DNA of 64,000 nt from Clostridium formicaceticum (GCF_001854185.1 NZ_CP017603.1:4278001-4342000); one strand, 5' to 3'; positions 1 to 8,658 are shown, counted from the first letter of the stretch. Notes: generated from the letters alone by a model not told the origin. Translations and numbers: made by a program.

Positions 1-1341
1 GATTTTAATAGAGGGTTAAATGATACTTTTTTATTTGTAAATGCCTTGGTTGGAAATACTGATGCTCCTTTAGGTATCGCAGGTGTGGGATTAAGTCTTC
101 GTGAAATATCTTCAGAATTTCAACAATTCAAAGTTGGAGAAAAGAGTAATCTATGGCTAATCGATGAAAATAATATTATCAAGCTATCAGATGATCTTGA
201 TAATAGAGGAAAAAATGTTAGAGAATTTCTTCCTCATGAAGTCATCAATCAAATGCAAAATCAAATCCTGAACAATGAAGATGATTATTTTGTATCTGAA
301 TACAAAAACATTGACGGCGAAATGATTGATTATGCTTTTTACACCCTTCATTCAAGTGACTGGATATTGTACTATCAATTACCGAGGTCTGAAAGCATTT
401 CTTTAATTGCTTCACTTAGAACAAGTACAACTTTAACAATTATATTGGTACTACTGTTTTTTGTGACGGTGTTTTATATAATAACTAAGAAAATAGCCAA
501 TCCTTATAGACAAGCAATATTACTAAACAAAGAATTAGAAAAAAAAGTAACTGAAAGAACTCAGGAGCTAAAAGAAACCAACGTAAAAGTAATGGATAGC
601 ATTGATTATGCTAAGAGAATGCAAGAATCTATTCTTCCCTCCAAGAAGGATTTACAAAGAATTTTTAAAGAGTACTTTGTCATTTGGCGTCCTCGAGATG
701 TGGTGGGCGGTGATTTCTATTGGCTACAGGAAGTTGAAGATACCATTGTATTGGCGGTAGGTGATTGCACTGGTCATGGCGTACCAGGCGCACTCATGAC
801 CATGACAGTAAATGCTATCCTTTACAATATTATCGATACCCAAAATAAAGATAATCCGGAAATTATCCTTAAAGAGCTGCATCAACGCTTAAAACAAGCT
901 TTACATAAGGATAGTAATACCCAGGCTACGGATGATGGCTTGGATATTGCTATATGCTGCATAAAAAACAAATCCCAATTGATTTATGCAGGAGCAAAAA
1001 TAGATTTATATATAAAAAACCCGCAAGAATTACGGATATTCAAAGGATCTAAAAAAAGTGTCGGGTATCATGTCACAAACCTAGATGCAAATTTGTCCAA
1101 TGTTGTACTGCCCATAAAAGAAGGAGATGTCTTTATACTTACTTCAGATGGCTTCCTGCACCAGAACGGTGGCCCTAAGAATTATCCTTTTGGAACCAAA
1201 CGTTTCCACCAACTTATAGAAAAATGTGATGTCTCCTCTATGCCATCGATGAAAGCTATCTTTGAAAAGACCTTGGAAGAATATATGAAGGATGAATCGC
1301 AACGTGATGATATTTCTTTGATAGCATTTAAAATGCAATAG
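1..1341 (+). CDS. membrane sensor PP2C/SpoIIE-type serine phosphatase (5' truncated by window)
   Basis: The reading frame is open to base 1, so the gene starts upstream of the window. The visible 446 residues begin in an extracellular Cache-like sensor (the NALVGNTDAPLG region). One membrane segment follows near visible residues 140-163, then a coiled linker, then a SpoIIE/RsbU-type PP2C phosphatase domain from about residue 205 to the end. Seen motifs are MQESILPS, the metal-site DVVGGDFYW, GDCTGHGVPG and the C-terminal QRDDIS. By family it dephosphorylates Ser/Thr-phosphorylated partner proteins in response to an external signal. A diguanylate cyclase follows 30 bp downstream, as in siaA/siaD-type modules, but no SiaB or SiaC homologue lies between them. 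Confidence 0.85.
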   Translation, partial: DFNRGLNDTFLFVNALVGNTDAPLGIAGVGLSLREISSEFQQFKVGEKSNLWLIDENNIIKLSDDLDNRGKNVREFLPHEVINQMQNQILNNEDDYFVSEYKNIDGEMIDYAFYTLHSSDWILYYQLPRSESISLIASLRTSTTLTIILVLLFFVTVFYIITKKIANPYRQAILLNKELEKKVTERTQELKETNVKVMDSIDYAKRMQESILPSKKDLQRIFKEYFVIWRPRDVVGGDFYWLQEVEDTIVLAVGDCTGHGVPGALMTMTVNAILYNIIDTQNKDNPEIILKELHQRLKQALHKDSNTQATDDGLDIAICCIKNKSQLIYAGAKIDLYIKNPQELRIFKGSKKSVGYHVTNLDANLSNVVLPIKEGDVFILTSDGFLHQNGGPKNYPFGTKRFHQLIEKCDVSSMPSMKAIFEKTLEEYMKDESQRDDISLIAFKMQ

Positions 1342-1371
1342 GAACATAGATATTGGGAAGAAGGTAATCGC

Positions 1372-2124
1372 ATGAAAGATAAAAAGCATAGTATATTTAA
1401 ATCAGAAGAACTTATTTTAAAAAAGGCAGAGGAAGTGATTCATAGCAATATTTATAATCAAAATCCACTATTTGAACAGTACTGCTTTCTTGTTGGGCAA
1501 TTTGCTAAACTACTAAAAGAAGTTGAAAAAATTGTAAAGATTAGTGACGGACAGCAGGAGTATTTGCATCGCATTCAAGACGACCTACAACAGGAAATCG
1601 AAAATCGTGTCAAAGCTGAGGAAAAACTTCGATATTTAGCTGCTATAGATACCCTCACTGGTGCATACAATCGAGGGATGGGGCTATCTATGCTTGACAA
1701 TTTAATAAAAATAACAAAAAGAAGTGGAGAAGTCTTTTCCATCTGTTATCTTGACATTAATGATTTAAAATTTGTAAATGATAACTATGGACACACAGAG
1801 GGGGATGATCTCTTAGTTTTACTATGCAATTCTATTAAAGAAGAAATACGGGAATATGATATACTTTGCAGACTGGGTGGAGATGAATTTCTCATTATTT
1901 TCCCCAAATGTACTTCTAAAAATGTTGAAGCCATCATTGATAGAATCCAAAAAAAAATTAATATACAAAACGAAAAGAATCAAAACCCCTATAGTCTATC
2001 TTTTAGCTATGGAATACTTCAAGTGGATTCCCAAAAAGAGCCTTCCGTTGATGCACTTATTGAATTGGTGGATAAAAAAATGTATGCTCATAAACAAAGT
2101 TTCAAAAAAAGAAGACCAGTATAA
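1372..2124 (+). CDS. diguanylate cyclase (GGDEF)
   Basis: This 250-residue protein has no membrane segment. A helical/coiled-coil N-terminus (about residues 1-95) is followed by one GGDEF domain. The catalytic GGDEF is intact at residues 169-173. An RxxD inhibitory site (REYD, 160-163) lies exactly five residues before it, so product inhibition by c-di-GMP is expected. The family makes c-di-GMP from two GTP. It sits 30 bp after the phosphatase with its own GAAGG ribosome site, so the two are probably one operon. The phosphatase may control the cyclase through a phosphoprotein partner, as in Pseudomonas SiaA/SiaD; that link is inference. Confidence 0.9.
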   Translation: MKDKKHSIFKSEELILKKAEEVIHSNIYNQNPLFEQYCFLVGQFAKLLKEVEKIVKISDGQQEYLHRIQDDLQQEIENRVKAEEKLRYLAAIDTLTGAYNRGMGLSMLDNLIKITKRSGEVFSICYLDINDLKFVNDNYGHTEGDDLLVLLCNSIKEEIREYDILCRLGGDEFLIIFPKCTSKNVEAIIDRIQKKINIQNEKNQNPYSLSFSYGILQVDSQKEPSVDALIELVDKKMYAHKQSFKKRRPV

Positions 2125-2188
2125 ATAGTTTATGAGCATAAGAAAAAACAGCATGCAATAATTTATTTATCTCTATGCAAAAACACAA

Positions 2189-2230
2189 AGAGGAACTATC
2201 AGATATCAATGATAGCTTCTCTTTATTTTA
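2189..2230 (+). terminator. Rho-independent terminator after the cyclase gene
   Basis: A 13-bp arm at 2189-2201 pairs with 2210-2222, with one mismatch and one G-U pair, around an 8-nt loop. A T-rich run follows on the plus strand. It closes the phosphatase-cyclase operon. Confidence 0.6.
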
Positions 2231-2321
2231 TATTTTATATTTCAAATGTCATTTTAAAACACTAAGCTTTATTAACGATTATTTTCTCATTTACTTCCAG
2301 GATGTAGTGCTTAAGGATAAA

Positions 2322-3218
2322 TTAGATAAATTTTACTTCATCCATAATAGCTTTAATCGCTTCTGTTTTTTGCTCATCTGCTTGGATAAAAGGTGCTGTA
2401 CAATAATCTTGCATTTCAACCCCTCTTAGTATCATTGCCTTCTTTACTATAGGAATAAATGGTGTATCAATATTATATAAGTCCATCAGCTTATCGACAA
2501 TTTTCTGAATTTCTGATACTTTTTCCATGTCTCTTGCATTAATTGCTTTTACCCATGCTGCAAAAATTTCTGGATAAATGTTAGAAAGCCCACCAATACA
2601 ACCGCTTCCGCCAGAAAGAATATTATGAGCAAAGTTTTCATCAAATCCTGATAATACAATAAAATCTGGAAATTCTTCCTGTATCGTTGTAATTAACTTT
2701 CTAGTATGCCCCATTTCAGTAACTGTATCTTTAAACCCAATAATGTTTTTATGCCTTCTTAAAAGATTAAGGGTAACTTCTGGACTTAAATCATGTACTG
2801 TTCTCGCTGGAAAATTGTATAGATAAATATCTCCTTTTACTGCTTCTGCAACCTGATCATAGAATAATTCAACACTTGCATCTGAAAGTGAAAAGTAGTA
2901 AGGGCTAATGATCATTACGGCATCTGCCCCTGCTTCAATAGCATAATTTGAAAGCTCAATAGTATCTTCAACTGACATACAACTGGTGCCAATATAAACC
3001 TTTGTTCTTTTATTGACATAATTTACAGCTAAGTCGATTAGTTCTTTCTTTTGTTCTGTAGTCATAGTAAAAAATTCACCTGTACTACCCATAATCACTA
3101 GACCATCCACACCGCCGTTAATAAGATGATCAAAAATATTTTTATTTGCTTGTATATCTAAATTCCCGTTTGCATCAAAGGCTGTTACAACCGGTGTTAA
3201 AAAGCTTGCTTTTTTCAT
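2322..3218 (-). CDS. DapA-family aldolase (KDG aldolase / NAL / DHDPS superfamily)
   Basis: The 298-residue protein is a DHDPS/N-acetylneuraminate-lyase-type class I aldolase. Seen are the GSTGEF pyruvate-binding motif, the conserved Tyr in YNFPARTV, and the Schiff-base Lys in IGFKDT. The family cleaves or forms 2-oxo acids with pyruvate as one partner. It is the last gene of an operon with a UxaA-type dehydratase and a KdgT-type permease. Cleavage of 2-keto-3-deoxygluconate or a related 3-deoxy-2-oxo acid is therefore more likely than lysine biosynthesis; the exact substrate cannot be read from sequence. I chose the ATG at 3218 over an upstream TTG because AAAGGAG lies 9 nt before it. Confidence 0.8.
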   Translation of the reverse strand: MKKASFLTPVVTAFDANGNLDIQANKNIFDHLINGGVDGLVIMGSTGEFFTMTTEQKKELIDLAVNYVNKRTKVYIGTSCMSVEDTIELSNYAIEAGADAVMIISPYYFSLSDASVELFYDQVAEAVKGDIYLYNFPARTVHDLSPEVTLNLLRRHKNIIGFKDTVTEMGHTRKLITTIQEEFPDFIVLSGFDENFAHNILSGGSGCIGGLSNIYPEIFAAWVKAINARDMEKVSEIQKIVDKLMDLYNIDTPFIPIVKKAMILRGVEMQDYCTAPFIQADEQKTEAIKAIMDEVKFI

Positions 3219-3247
3219 TAAATTCAACTCCTTTAATTATGAATCAA

Positions 3248-3281
3248 TACAAGCAGACCATAAATTTAAAGTCTGCTTGTA
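3248..3281 (-). terminator. intercistronic hairpin between dehydratase and aldolase genes
   Basis: An 11-bp perfect inverted repeat (3248-3258 / 3271-3281) has a 12-nt A+T-rich loop between the dehydratase large-subunit gene and the aldolase gene. No strong T run follows on the minus strand. It may lower read-through or stabilise the upstream message rather than end the operon. Confidence 0.45.
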
Positions 3282-3292
3282 CTTAAATTTGT

Positions 3293-4453
3293 TTATACGT
3301 AGTTACATAGTCTTGCAATCGCTATTTCTGTATAACCTAATGATTCAGCTTTTGTTTTCTTACCATTAGCTACTTCGATAACTTCTTCTAAGAAAGCATC
3401 TGCTAATTCATCCATCGTCTGTGGTCCGTAGATTACTGGGCTGGCATCTATATCAATGTTATCAATCATATTTTCGAAAGTAATCTTATTTCCTGTTATT
3501 TTGATAACCGGTGAAATTGGATTACCTGTAGGTGTTCCCCTTCCAGTTGAAAATACAATGATTTGAGCACCACCAGCAACCATAGCCGCTACAGAAGAAG
3601 GGTCATTTCCTGGCGTATCCATGATTACAAGACCTTTTTCACTTACCTGCTTAGCATAGTCATATACAGCAGTAATCTCAGTATGGCCACCCTTGTGGAT
3701 ACATCCAAGTGATTTTTCTTCAAGGGTTGTAAGACCACCTGCCTTATTACCAGGTGATGGATTTCCTTCTCTAACTTCTTCACCCACTGACTGTAATGCT
3801 TTTTCATATCTATAAACAATTTCATAAATTCTATCTCTAACTTCTGGTGTTTTAGCACGTTCAGCTAGAAGATGTTCAGCACCAATAAGCTCTGTTGTTT
3901 CTGATAAAATAGAGGTTGCTCCATGCGCTACTAATCTATCACTCAATTCTCCAATGAGTGGATTTGAAGCTAAACCACTTGTTGGGTCAGATCCACCACA
4001 CTCTGTACCAATAATTAACTCTGAAATAGGAAATTCTTCTCTTCTAAGCATGCTTGCTTCCTGAGCCATTTTTCTAGCAGCACGAACTGCTCTTTCAATT
4101 GTTGTTAATGTACCACCATTTTCCTGAATAATGAAAGTTTCCATAGGTTTATTGGTTCTTTCTTTGATGGCATCAACAACTAAATTCATCTGACAATTTT
4201 CACAGCCAAGAGAAACAATAACAGTACCATAAACATTAGGGTTAGCAGCAAAACCCGCCATAACATCCATTGTAAGCTGTTGATCTCCCTCCACCTGGGA
4301 ACATCCATTTTGATTGTTGAAAGTAACAGCACCTTCTACTTGAGATGCAACAATTCTAGTTGTATCTGATGCACAAATACTTGCAGGTAAAATTAAAATA
4401 TGATTTCTTACACCGACTCTACCGTCTGGTCTTTTATATCCATAAAAATTCAT
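3293..4453 (-). CDS. UxaA-family sugar-acid dehydratase, large (C-terminal) subunit
   Basis: This 386-residue protein covers the D-galactarate dehydratase/altronate hydrolase C-terminal domain as a free-standing chain. Conserved Cys-containing motifs NGCSQ, LGCENC and TECGGSD are present. The family removes water from aldonic or aldaric acids to give 3-deoxy-2-oxo acids, using an iron centre. The SAF-type N-terminal domain is a separate small gene just upstream, so this is the two-subunit form. (2R)-sulfolactate sulfo-lyase SuyAB has the same split. The KdgT permease and DapA-family aldolase next door favour a sugar acid. The start has AGGGGG upstream. Confidence 0.82.
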   Translation of the reverse strand: MNFYGYKRPDGRVGVRNHILILPASICASDTTRIVASQVEGAVTFNNQNGCSQVEGDQQLTMDVMAGFAANPNVYGTVIVSLGCENCQMNLVVDAIKERTNKPMETFIIQENGGTLTTIERAVRAARKMAQEASMLRREEFPISELIIGTECGGSDPTSGLASNPLIGELSDRLVAHGATSILSETTELIGAEHLLAERAKTPEVRDRIYEIVYRYEKALQSVGEEVREGNPSPGNKAGGLTTLEEKSLGCIHKGGHTEITAVYDYAKQVSEKGLVIMDTPGNDPSSVAAMVAGGAQIIVFSTGRGTPTGNPISPVIKITGNKITFENMIDNIDIDASPVIYGPQTMDELADAFLEEVIEVANGKKTKAESLGYTEIAIARLCNYV

Positions 4454-4486
4454 TTTAAAGGTCCCCCTAAATTATATAGTTTATTG

Positions 4487-4768
4487 TTAGGAATTTTCTC
4501 TCTTGCTCACTACATTATGCTCATGTACATGCTGACCAGCTTTGATATCACAAGCTGCAACACCAATATATTGACCGTATTTTCTAACCGGTTCATCTTT
4601 TGCAATGTCCTTTGTAGCAAGTTTATGATAAATTATAATATCGTCTAAAGCTGTGACTGTTATGATAGAACCATCATTCATCTTACAGCTAACTTCTGTA
4701 CCTTTTGTAATTGGTTCAATTGACACTGCCACGTTATCTTTTTCGTTGATAATTAAAGCATTACCCAT
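4487..4768 (-). CDS. UxaA-family dehydratase, small SAF-domain subunit
   Basis: This 93-residue protein matches the SAF domain that forms the N-terminus of fused altronate/galactarate dehydratases. It reads MGNALIINEKDNVAV, with the typical HKLATKDIAKDEPVRKYGQ and a conserved His-rich HVHEHN end. It lies 33 bp upstream of the large subunit and has GAGGAG before its ATG. Function requires partnership with the large subunit. Annotation as an altronate dehydratase half is by family; the substrate is not proven. Confidence 0.8.
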   Translation of the reverse strand: MGNALIINEKDNVAVSIEPITKGTEVSCKMNDGSIITVTALDDIIIYHKLATKDIAKDEPVRKYGQYIGVAACDIKAGQHVHEHNVVSKRENS

Positions 4769-4847
4769 TGATTTTCACTCCTCTTGAATTTTAGTTTTAT
4801 ATAATGGATTTAAAACAGTTTTTTCTATTATAAATTTGCTATATCCC

Positions 4848-5816
4848 CTAAGCTCCAGTTTTTTGATCTGTTAGCGGGATTTTAGGGCATCCATATTTCT
4901 TCGCCCACCAGTCAGTTATAAATGGTACTAATACTGCAGTAACTACAACCGCTGCTGCAACCTGTGTTGTAGCTGTGCCTACATATGGCTCCCATGCTGG
5001 ATCGATTAACGCTACTGCAGCTGGAACCGCAACCGCATTTCCAGCTGTTGTTGACACAGCCCATGCAGCATATCCTGGACGACCTCCAATAAATCTATCA
5101 CAAATTAAGATGAAAATTCCTCCTATTAAAGTACACATTAAACCAAGAAGAATTCCTTGTGGTCCACCTTTAACGATATTTGTTATGTTGATACCAGCTC
5201 CTAAAGCAAATCCTACGAAAGGTATAAGAATGTTTCCAGCAGGAGCTAAGAAATCTTTTAACTCTGTATCAAGGTTACCTAAAATCATACCTACAATAAT
5301 AGGTACTACAGCTGCTAAAAGAGAAATAAGCGGAATATTTGCAAGACCTGAAGCACCAAGAGCAACTAATGTGAAAAAGGGACCATCATTCAGGGCTAGT
5401 AGAGCCATAGCCGCACAATCTGTCTCGTCTCCGTAGGTATTCATTAAAGAAAGATAAACACTACCATTACTGTTTGTTACCGCACTGATTACAGATAATG
5501 TAGTTAATCCTAAAACACCAGCCATACCAAAGATTTTTCCAATTGCAATACCAATCGCTGCACCGATGATAAACTTTGATATAAGTAAGATACCGCCTCT
5601 TTTAAAAACCTTAGGCATTTCTTTAAATTGTAATGTTGTGCCTAGACAAAACAACTGAATCCCAATAGCTGTAGCTGCACCAGCACTAGTAAAAACAGCA
5701 GTTGTAAAAGAACCAATTTGTACTATTTGTGGAACAAAAGTATTGATGAGAGATGCAATAAGCATAGGTACAATCATCATACCAGCAGGCACTTTTTTTA
5801 GAAATTTCATAATCAT
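4848..5816 (-). CDS. kdgT: 2-keto-3-deoxygluconate permease family (KdgT)
   Basis: The 322-residue protein is hydrophobic throughout, with about ten membrane segments. It matches the KdgT family in sequence style: KVPAGMMIVP at the start, the LGTTLQFK region, NSNGSVYLSLM and LNDGPFFTL. The family imports 2-keto-3-deoxygluconate by proton symport. It is first in an operon with the two dehydratase subunits and the aldolase. AAGGAGGAG lies about 8 nt before the chosen ATG. Because a dehydratase follows, the real substrate may be the aldonic acid rather than KDG itself. Confidence 0.85.
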   Translation of the reverse strand: MIMKFLKKVPAGMMIVPMLIASLINTFVPQIVQIGSFTTAVFTSAGAATAIGIQLFCLGTTLQFKEMPKVFKRGGILLISKFIIGAAIGIAIGKIFGMAGVLGLTTLSVISAVTNSNGSVYLSLMNTYGDETDCAAMALLALNDGPFFTLVALGASGLANIPLISLLAAVVPIIVGMILGNLDTELKDFLAPAGNILIPFVGFALGAGINITNIVKGGPQGILLGLMCTLIGGIFILICDRFIGGRPGYAAWAVSTTAGNAVAVPAAVALIDPAWEPYVGTATTQVAAAVVVTAVLVPFITDWWAKKYGCPKIPLTDQKTGA

Positions 5817-6229
5817 AACATTACTCCTCCTTAAATTTTAATGTAGGTTTTGTTTCATTGTAGAATAGCAGATAGACAATACCAGCTTCTTCACTTTAAT
5901 AGATCCTGCTTGAGAATTCGTTTTCATAAACTTTATGATTGAATCTTCTCTTGCGCCACTTCTGCTCTAAAAATACTTGACTAACGTTTTCAGAAAACAA
6001 TAATTTTTATTGGGTATTTTCCTTAATAATTCCATGTACTTTTTTTCTTTCATCAATGTTTCCACAAAAGCTTCTCATGTTCTTTTTGAAAGATATTTTG
6101 TTTTCCTGTAAAAAACTTGTTGATTTTAAGAGCTTCAATCTCTTTTATTTAGTATAGCGGGTATACCCTATCAACCTTCATTTTGTTCGTATATACGAAT
6201 GTTGTTTGTTTATATAAACTTATGACTAA
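5817..6229 (-). other. long 5' leader of the kdgT operon
   Basis: About 400 nt lie between the predicted transcription start (near 6223) and the kdgT ATG. Apart from the ribosome site and two palindromes at its 5' end I see no gene. Peptide-length frames exist (one of 23 codons, one of 28) but neither has a good ribosome site. I do not recognise a known riboswitch. Confidence 0.4.
6159..6199. promoter_or_regulatory. two palindromes just downstream of the kdgT promoter (candidate operators)
   Basis: GGGTATACCC (6159-6168) and TTCGTATATACGAA (6186-6199) are perfect palindromes. They begin about 24 bp inside the transcript from the promoter at 6230-6258. This position suits a repressor that blocks elongation or start. 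The GGTATACC core resembles UxuR/ExuR-type GntR sites; that likeness is from memory. Confidence 0.5.
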
Positions 6230-6258
6230 ATATTATCATATTCATTTAGTACTGTCAA
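6230..6258 (-). promoter_or_regulatory. sigma-A promoter of the kdgT operon
   Basis: On the minus strand TTGACA (6258-6253) is followed after 17 bp by TAATAT (6235-6230). It faces kdgT and is the only strong promoter seen in this gap. Confidence 0.7.
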
Positions 6259-6349
6259 CGTAGATAATAAATAATTTTTCAAAAGGAATAATTTTTCTTT
6301 ATGCTTAATTACCTTTAATACCAAATACTATCCTTACGCAATATAATAA

Positions 6350-6402
6350 CCCCCCTTAAAGTAGCTTTTTCATGGTTTTATCCACATCTGCTTTAAGGGG
6401 GG
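6350..6402 (-). terminator. terminator of the dmpFG-type operon
   Basis: A 12-bp perfect arm (CCCCCCTTAAAG at 6350-6361, pairing with 6391-6402) encloses a 29-nt loop. On the minus strand the G run is followed by TTATTATATT. It lies 55 bp past the aldolase gene. Confidence 0.6.
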
Positions 6403-6456
6403 ATTTATCCAATATTTTACTGTTTGAGCCTGTTTAAAGTGATGAAAATATAGCTA

Positions 6457-7458
6457 TTACTTCTTTTGACTCATTTCATAGGCTACCTCAATAATGCTAT
6501 CCTCTTGTCCGCCAACAACCTTTCTTTTTCCTAATTCCACAAGAATCTCCCTTGGATCTACATGAAACTTTTCAGCGGCTTTATAGGTATGGAGTAAGAA
6601 ACTAGAATATACACCTGCATAGCCTAACATCAAGGTTAAATCATTTGGTCTTGTCGCTTCTGGCACAATCTTTCTAAATACCTTTTCTGCTGTATCTAGG
6701 GTCTTGTAAAGGTCGGCATTTGTTTCATAACCACTCTTCTTTAGTACTGCTACCAATGACTCTGTTCTAGCATTTCCTGCCCCTGCTCCCGCACCATTTA
6801 AGGAACAGTCTACATAAGTAGCCCCTGCTTCAATAGCAGCTAAACTATTGCCAATTGCTAAGTTAAGGTTATCATGGGCATGAAATCCAATATCCACTGA
6901 AAGATTTTCTTTAAGAGCAGTAATTCTTTCTTTCACACCATCAGGCAGTAATGCACCTGAAGAGTCAGTGCAATAAACAATATCAGCACCATAGCTTTCC
7001 ATAAGCTTTGCTTGTTCCACCAGATTTTCTACAGGTGCCATATGAACCATCATTAAAAAGCCTACAGTCTTCATGCCCATACTTTTTGCAACCTTAATAT
7101 GTTGTTGAGAAACATCTGCCTCTGTTACATGGGTTGCCACCCTAGCAACCTCTGCGCCATATTTTCTAGCTATCTCTAAATCTGCTGAGGTGCCAATACC
7201 TGGGAGGATCAAAACTGCAAGTTTACTGTTCTTTATCACGCCAGATACTTCTTTAATCAAATCATTATCCGTTGCTTTGCTAAAACCATACTGTAGGGAT
7301 GAACCAGCAAGACCATCTCCATGACTAATCTCAATAATGTCAATTTCAGCATCATCCAAAGCTTTAGCAATTGTTACAGCTTGATCTATGCTGTATTGAT
7401 GAGACACTGAGTGACTACCATCTCTTAATGTTGTGTCCGTTAACCATATTTTTTTCAT
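6457..7458 (-). CDS. 4-hydroxy-2-oxovalerate aldolase
   Basis: This 333-residue protein is an HMG-CoA-lyase-like TIM barrel of the DmpG/BphI family. Visible are the DTTLRDGSH start with catalytic Arg-Asp-x-His, ISHGDGL, and the metal-binding HAHDN. It cleaves 4-hydroxy-2-oxovalerate to pyruvate and acetaldehyde. Its ATG overlaps the stop of the acetaldehyde dehydrogenase gene by one base (TAATG), so the two are translationally coupled. That matches their known physical complex, which channels acetaldehyde. The usual upstream meta-cleavage genes are absent, so aromatic degradation is not supported here. Confidence 0.9.
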   Translation of the reverse strand: MKKIWLTDTTLRDGSHSVSHQYSIDQAVTIAKALDDAEIDIIEISHGDGLAGSSLQYGFSKATDNDLIKEVSGVIKNSKLAVLILPGIGTSADLEIARKYGAEVARVATHVTEADVSQQHIKVAKSMGMKTVGFLMMVHMAPVENLVEQAKLMESYGADIVYCTDSSGALLPDGVKERITALKENLSVDIGFHAHDNLNLAIGNSLAAIEAGATYVDCSLNGAGAGAGNARTESLVAVLKKSGYETNADLYKTLDTAEKVFRKIVPEATRPNDLTLMLGYAGVYSSFLLHTYKAAEKFHVDPREILVELGKRKVVGGQEDSIIEVAYEMSQKK

Positions 7459-8327
7459 TACTTCGCCACTCCCTTTTCTGCTAATTTATCTGCAATAGCC
7501 GCTGCTGCTGCATTAATAATATCAAGATTTCCTGAATACTTTGGTAGAAAATCCCCTGAACCTTCCACTTCAATGCCAGTAGTAATTTTATTTCCTTCAA
7601 CGATAGGCCCTACCTTCACCCTATATCCCGGTATATATGCTTGTATTTCTTTTTCTCTATCTTTAATAGCTTGAACGATTGCTTCTTTGTTAGGATTCTC
7701 CTCTTCCGTTAAGACATAGATGGTATTCTTCATCATAATTGGAGGTTCTGCTGGATTTAATAGGATGATTGCTTTCCCCTTCTTCGCCTTACCTACAATT
7801 TCTATTCCCTTGGTAGTTGTTTTTGTAAACTCATCTATGTTTTGACGGGTTCCTGATCCAGCACTTTTGCTGGCAATTGTTGCAACAATTTCCGCATAAG
7901 CAATGGATGTTACATTACTAATAGCATTAATCATCGGAATCGTTGCTTGCCCACCACAGGTAATTAAGTTGATATTGGGGGATGCCAGATGCTCCTCTAA
8001 ATTAACGCTAGGCACAACATAGGGCCCAACAGCTGCAGGCGTCAAGTCAATAGCAATTTTTCCTGCCTCTTTTAAAAGGGGAGCATGTTGCAGATGATAT
8101 TTTGCCCCTGTACAATCAAACACAATTTTAATATCATCTCTTTCTAATACTGCTTCAATTCCTTTGTAGGATGTTTCTATACCATTTTTTCTAGCAATCT
8201 GAAGACCCTTTGATTGAGGATCTATTCCTACCACCAGGACCAATTCTAAATTTTCTTTTCTCAATATTTTATGTATAAGATCTGTTCCTATATTACCTGG
8301 ACCAATAATAGCTACCTTTGTTTTCAA
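7458..8327 (-). CDS. acetaldehyde dehydrogenase (acylating)
   Basis: The 289-residue protein matches the DmpF/MhpF family. It has an N-terminal Rossmann fold with GPGNIGTDL and the catalytic Cys in CGGQATIPM. It oxidises acetaldehyde with NAD and CoA to acetyl-CoA. It is the first gene of a two-gene operon with the aldolase. The start is a TTG with AAGGAGGG about 6 nt upstream. Two perfect palindromes lie in its upstream region, suggesting control by the neighbouring IclR protein. Confidence 0.9.
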   Translation of the reverse strand: MKTKVAIIGPGNIGTDLIHKILRKENLELVLVVGIDPQSKGLQIARKNGIETSYKGIEAVLERDDIKIVFDCTGAKYHLQHAPLLKEAGKIAIDLTPAAVGPYVVPSVNLEEHLASPNINLITCGGQATIPMINAISNVTSIAYAEIVATIASKSAGSGTRQNIDEFTKTTTKGIEIVGKAKKGKAIILLNPAEPPIMMKNTIYVLTEEENPNKEAIVQAIKDREKEIQAYIPGYRVKVGPIVEGNKITTGIEVEGSGDFLPKYSGNLDIINAAAAAIADKLAEKGVAK

Positions 8328-8473
8328 GATAGTCCCTCCTTTTTTATTTTTCTTATTTTAGAAACTAAGTTCCCCTAAACGCTGCCACTCCCCCCGAAAA
8401 GCCAAAAGGCTCTTTATGGAAGATTGTGATTTAAATTAACACTAATGTATAGTAAATAAAAACACAACATATT

Positions 8474-8490
8474 GTGCGATATTATCGCAC
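8474..8490. promoter_or_regulatory. palindromic operator candidate 1 (upstream of acetaldehyde dehydrogenase)
   Basis: GTGCGATA-T-TATCGCAC is a perfect 17-bp palindrome. It is followed by CACGTTCA. The same palindrome occurs again at 8612-8630. Its form is like IclR-family operators (PcaR/PcaU-type boxes, from memory). Confidence 0.6.
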
Positions 8491-8611
8491 CACGTTCAGT
8501 TTATTCTGTAAAAAAAATGCTTCTATACCCTATTTTTTTATAAAACCTTTTAAACTCTACAAAAAATATTTTAAAAAAACTTTCATCCCTATATAAATAG
8601 GCATCTTTTGC

Positions 8612-8630
8612 AGTGCGATAATATCGCACT
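8612..8630. promoter_or_regulatory. palindromic operator candidate 2
   Basis: A 19-bp perfect palindrome, AGTGCGATA-A-TATCGCACT, lies 138 bp from the first copy and is followed by TACGTTCA. Two matching sites on one side of an operon suggest co-operative binding or DNA looping. It also lies just past the iclR stop, but no T run makes it a terminator. Confidence 0.6.
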
Positions 8631-8658
8631 ACGTTCATAGTAATAGGCAAAAAAATAA

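Noticed and set aside
3293-4768. (2R)-sulfolactate sulfo-lyase SuyAB
   Set aside because: The two-subunit layout fits, but the neighbouring KDG-type permease and aldolase, and the lack of sulfite genes, favour a sugar-acid dehydratase. It remains an alternative for a phylogenetic test.
4975-5436. 153-codon plus-strand frame opposite kdgT
   Set aside because: It is an antisense shadow: composition is Pro/Ala-rich from reversed membrane codons, and there is no ribosome site.
5830-6150. Leader peptides of 23 and 28 codons before kdgT
   Set aside because: Neither has a convincing ribosome site, and no regulatory codon pattern is seen.
6457-8327. Aromatic meta-cleavage pathway
   Set aside because: Only the last two enzymes are present; there is no dioxygenase, hydrolase or hydratase, and the organism looks anaerobic.
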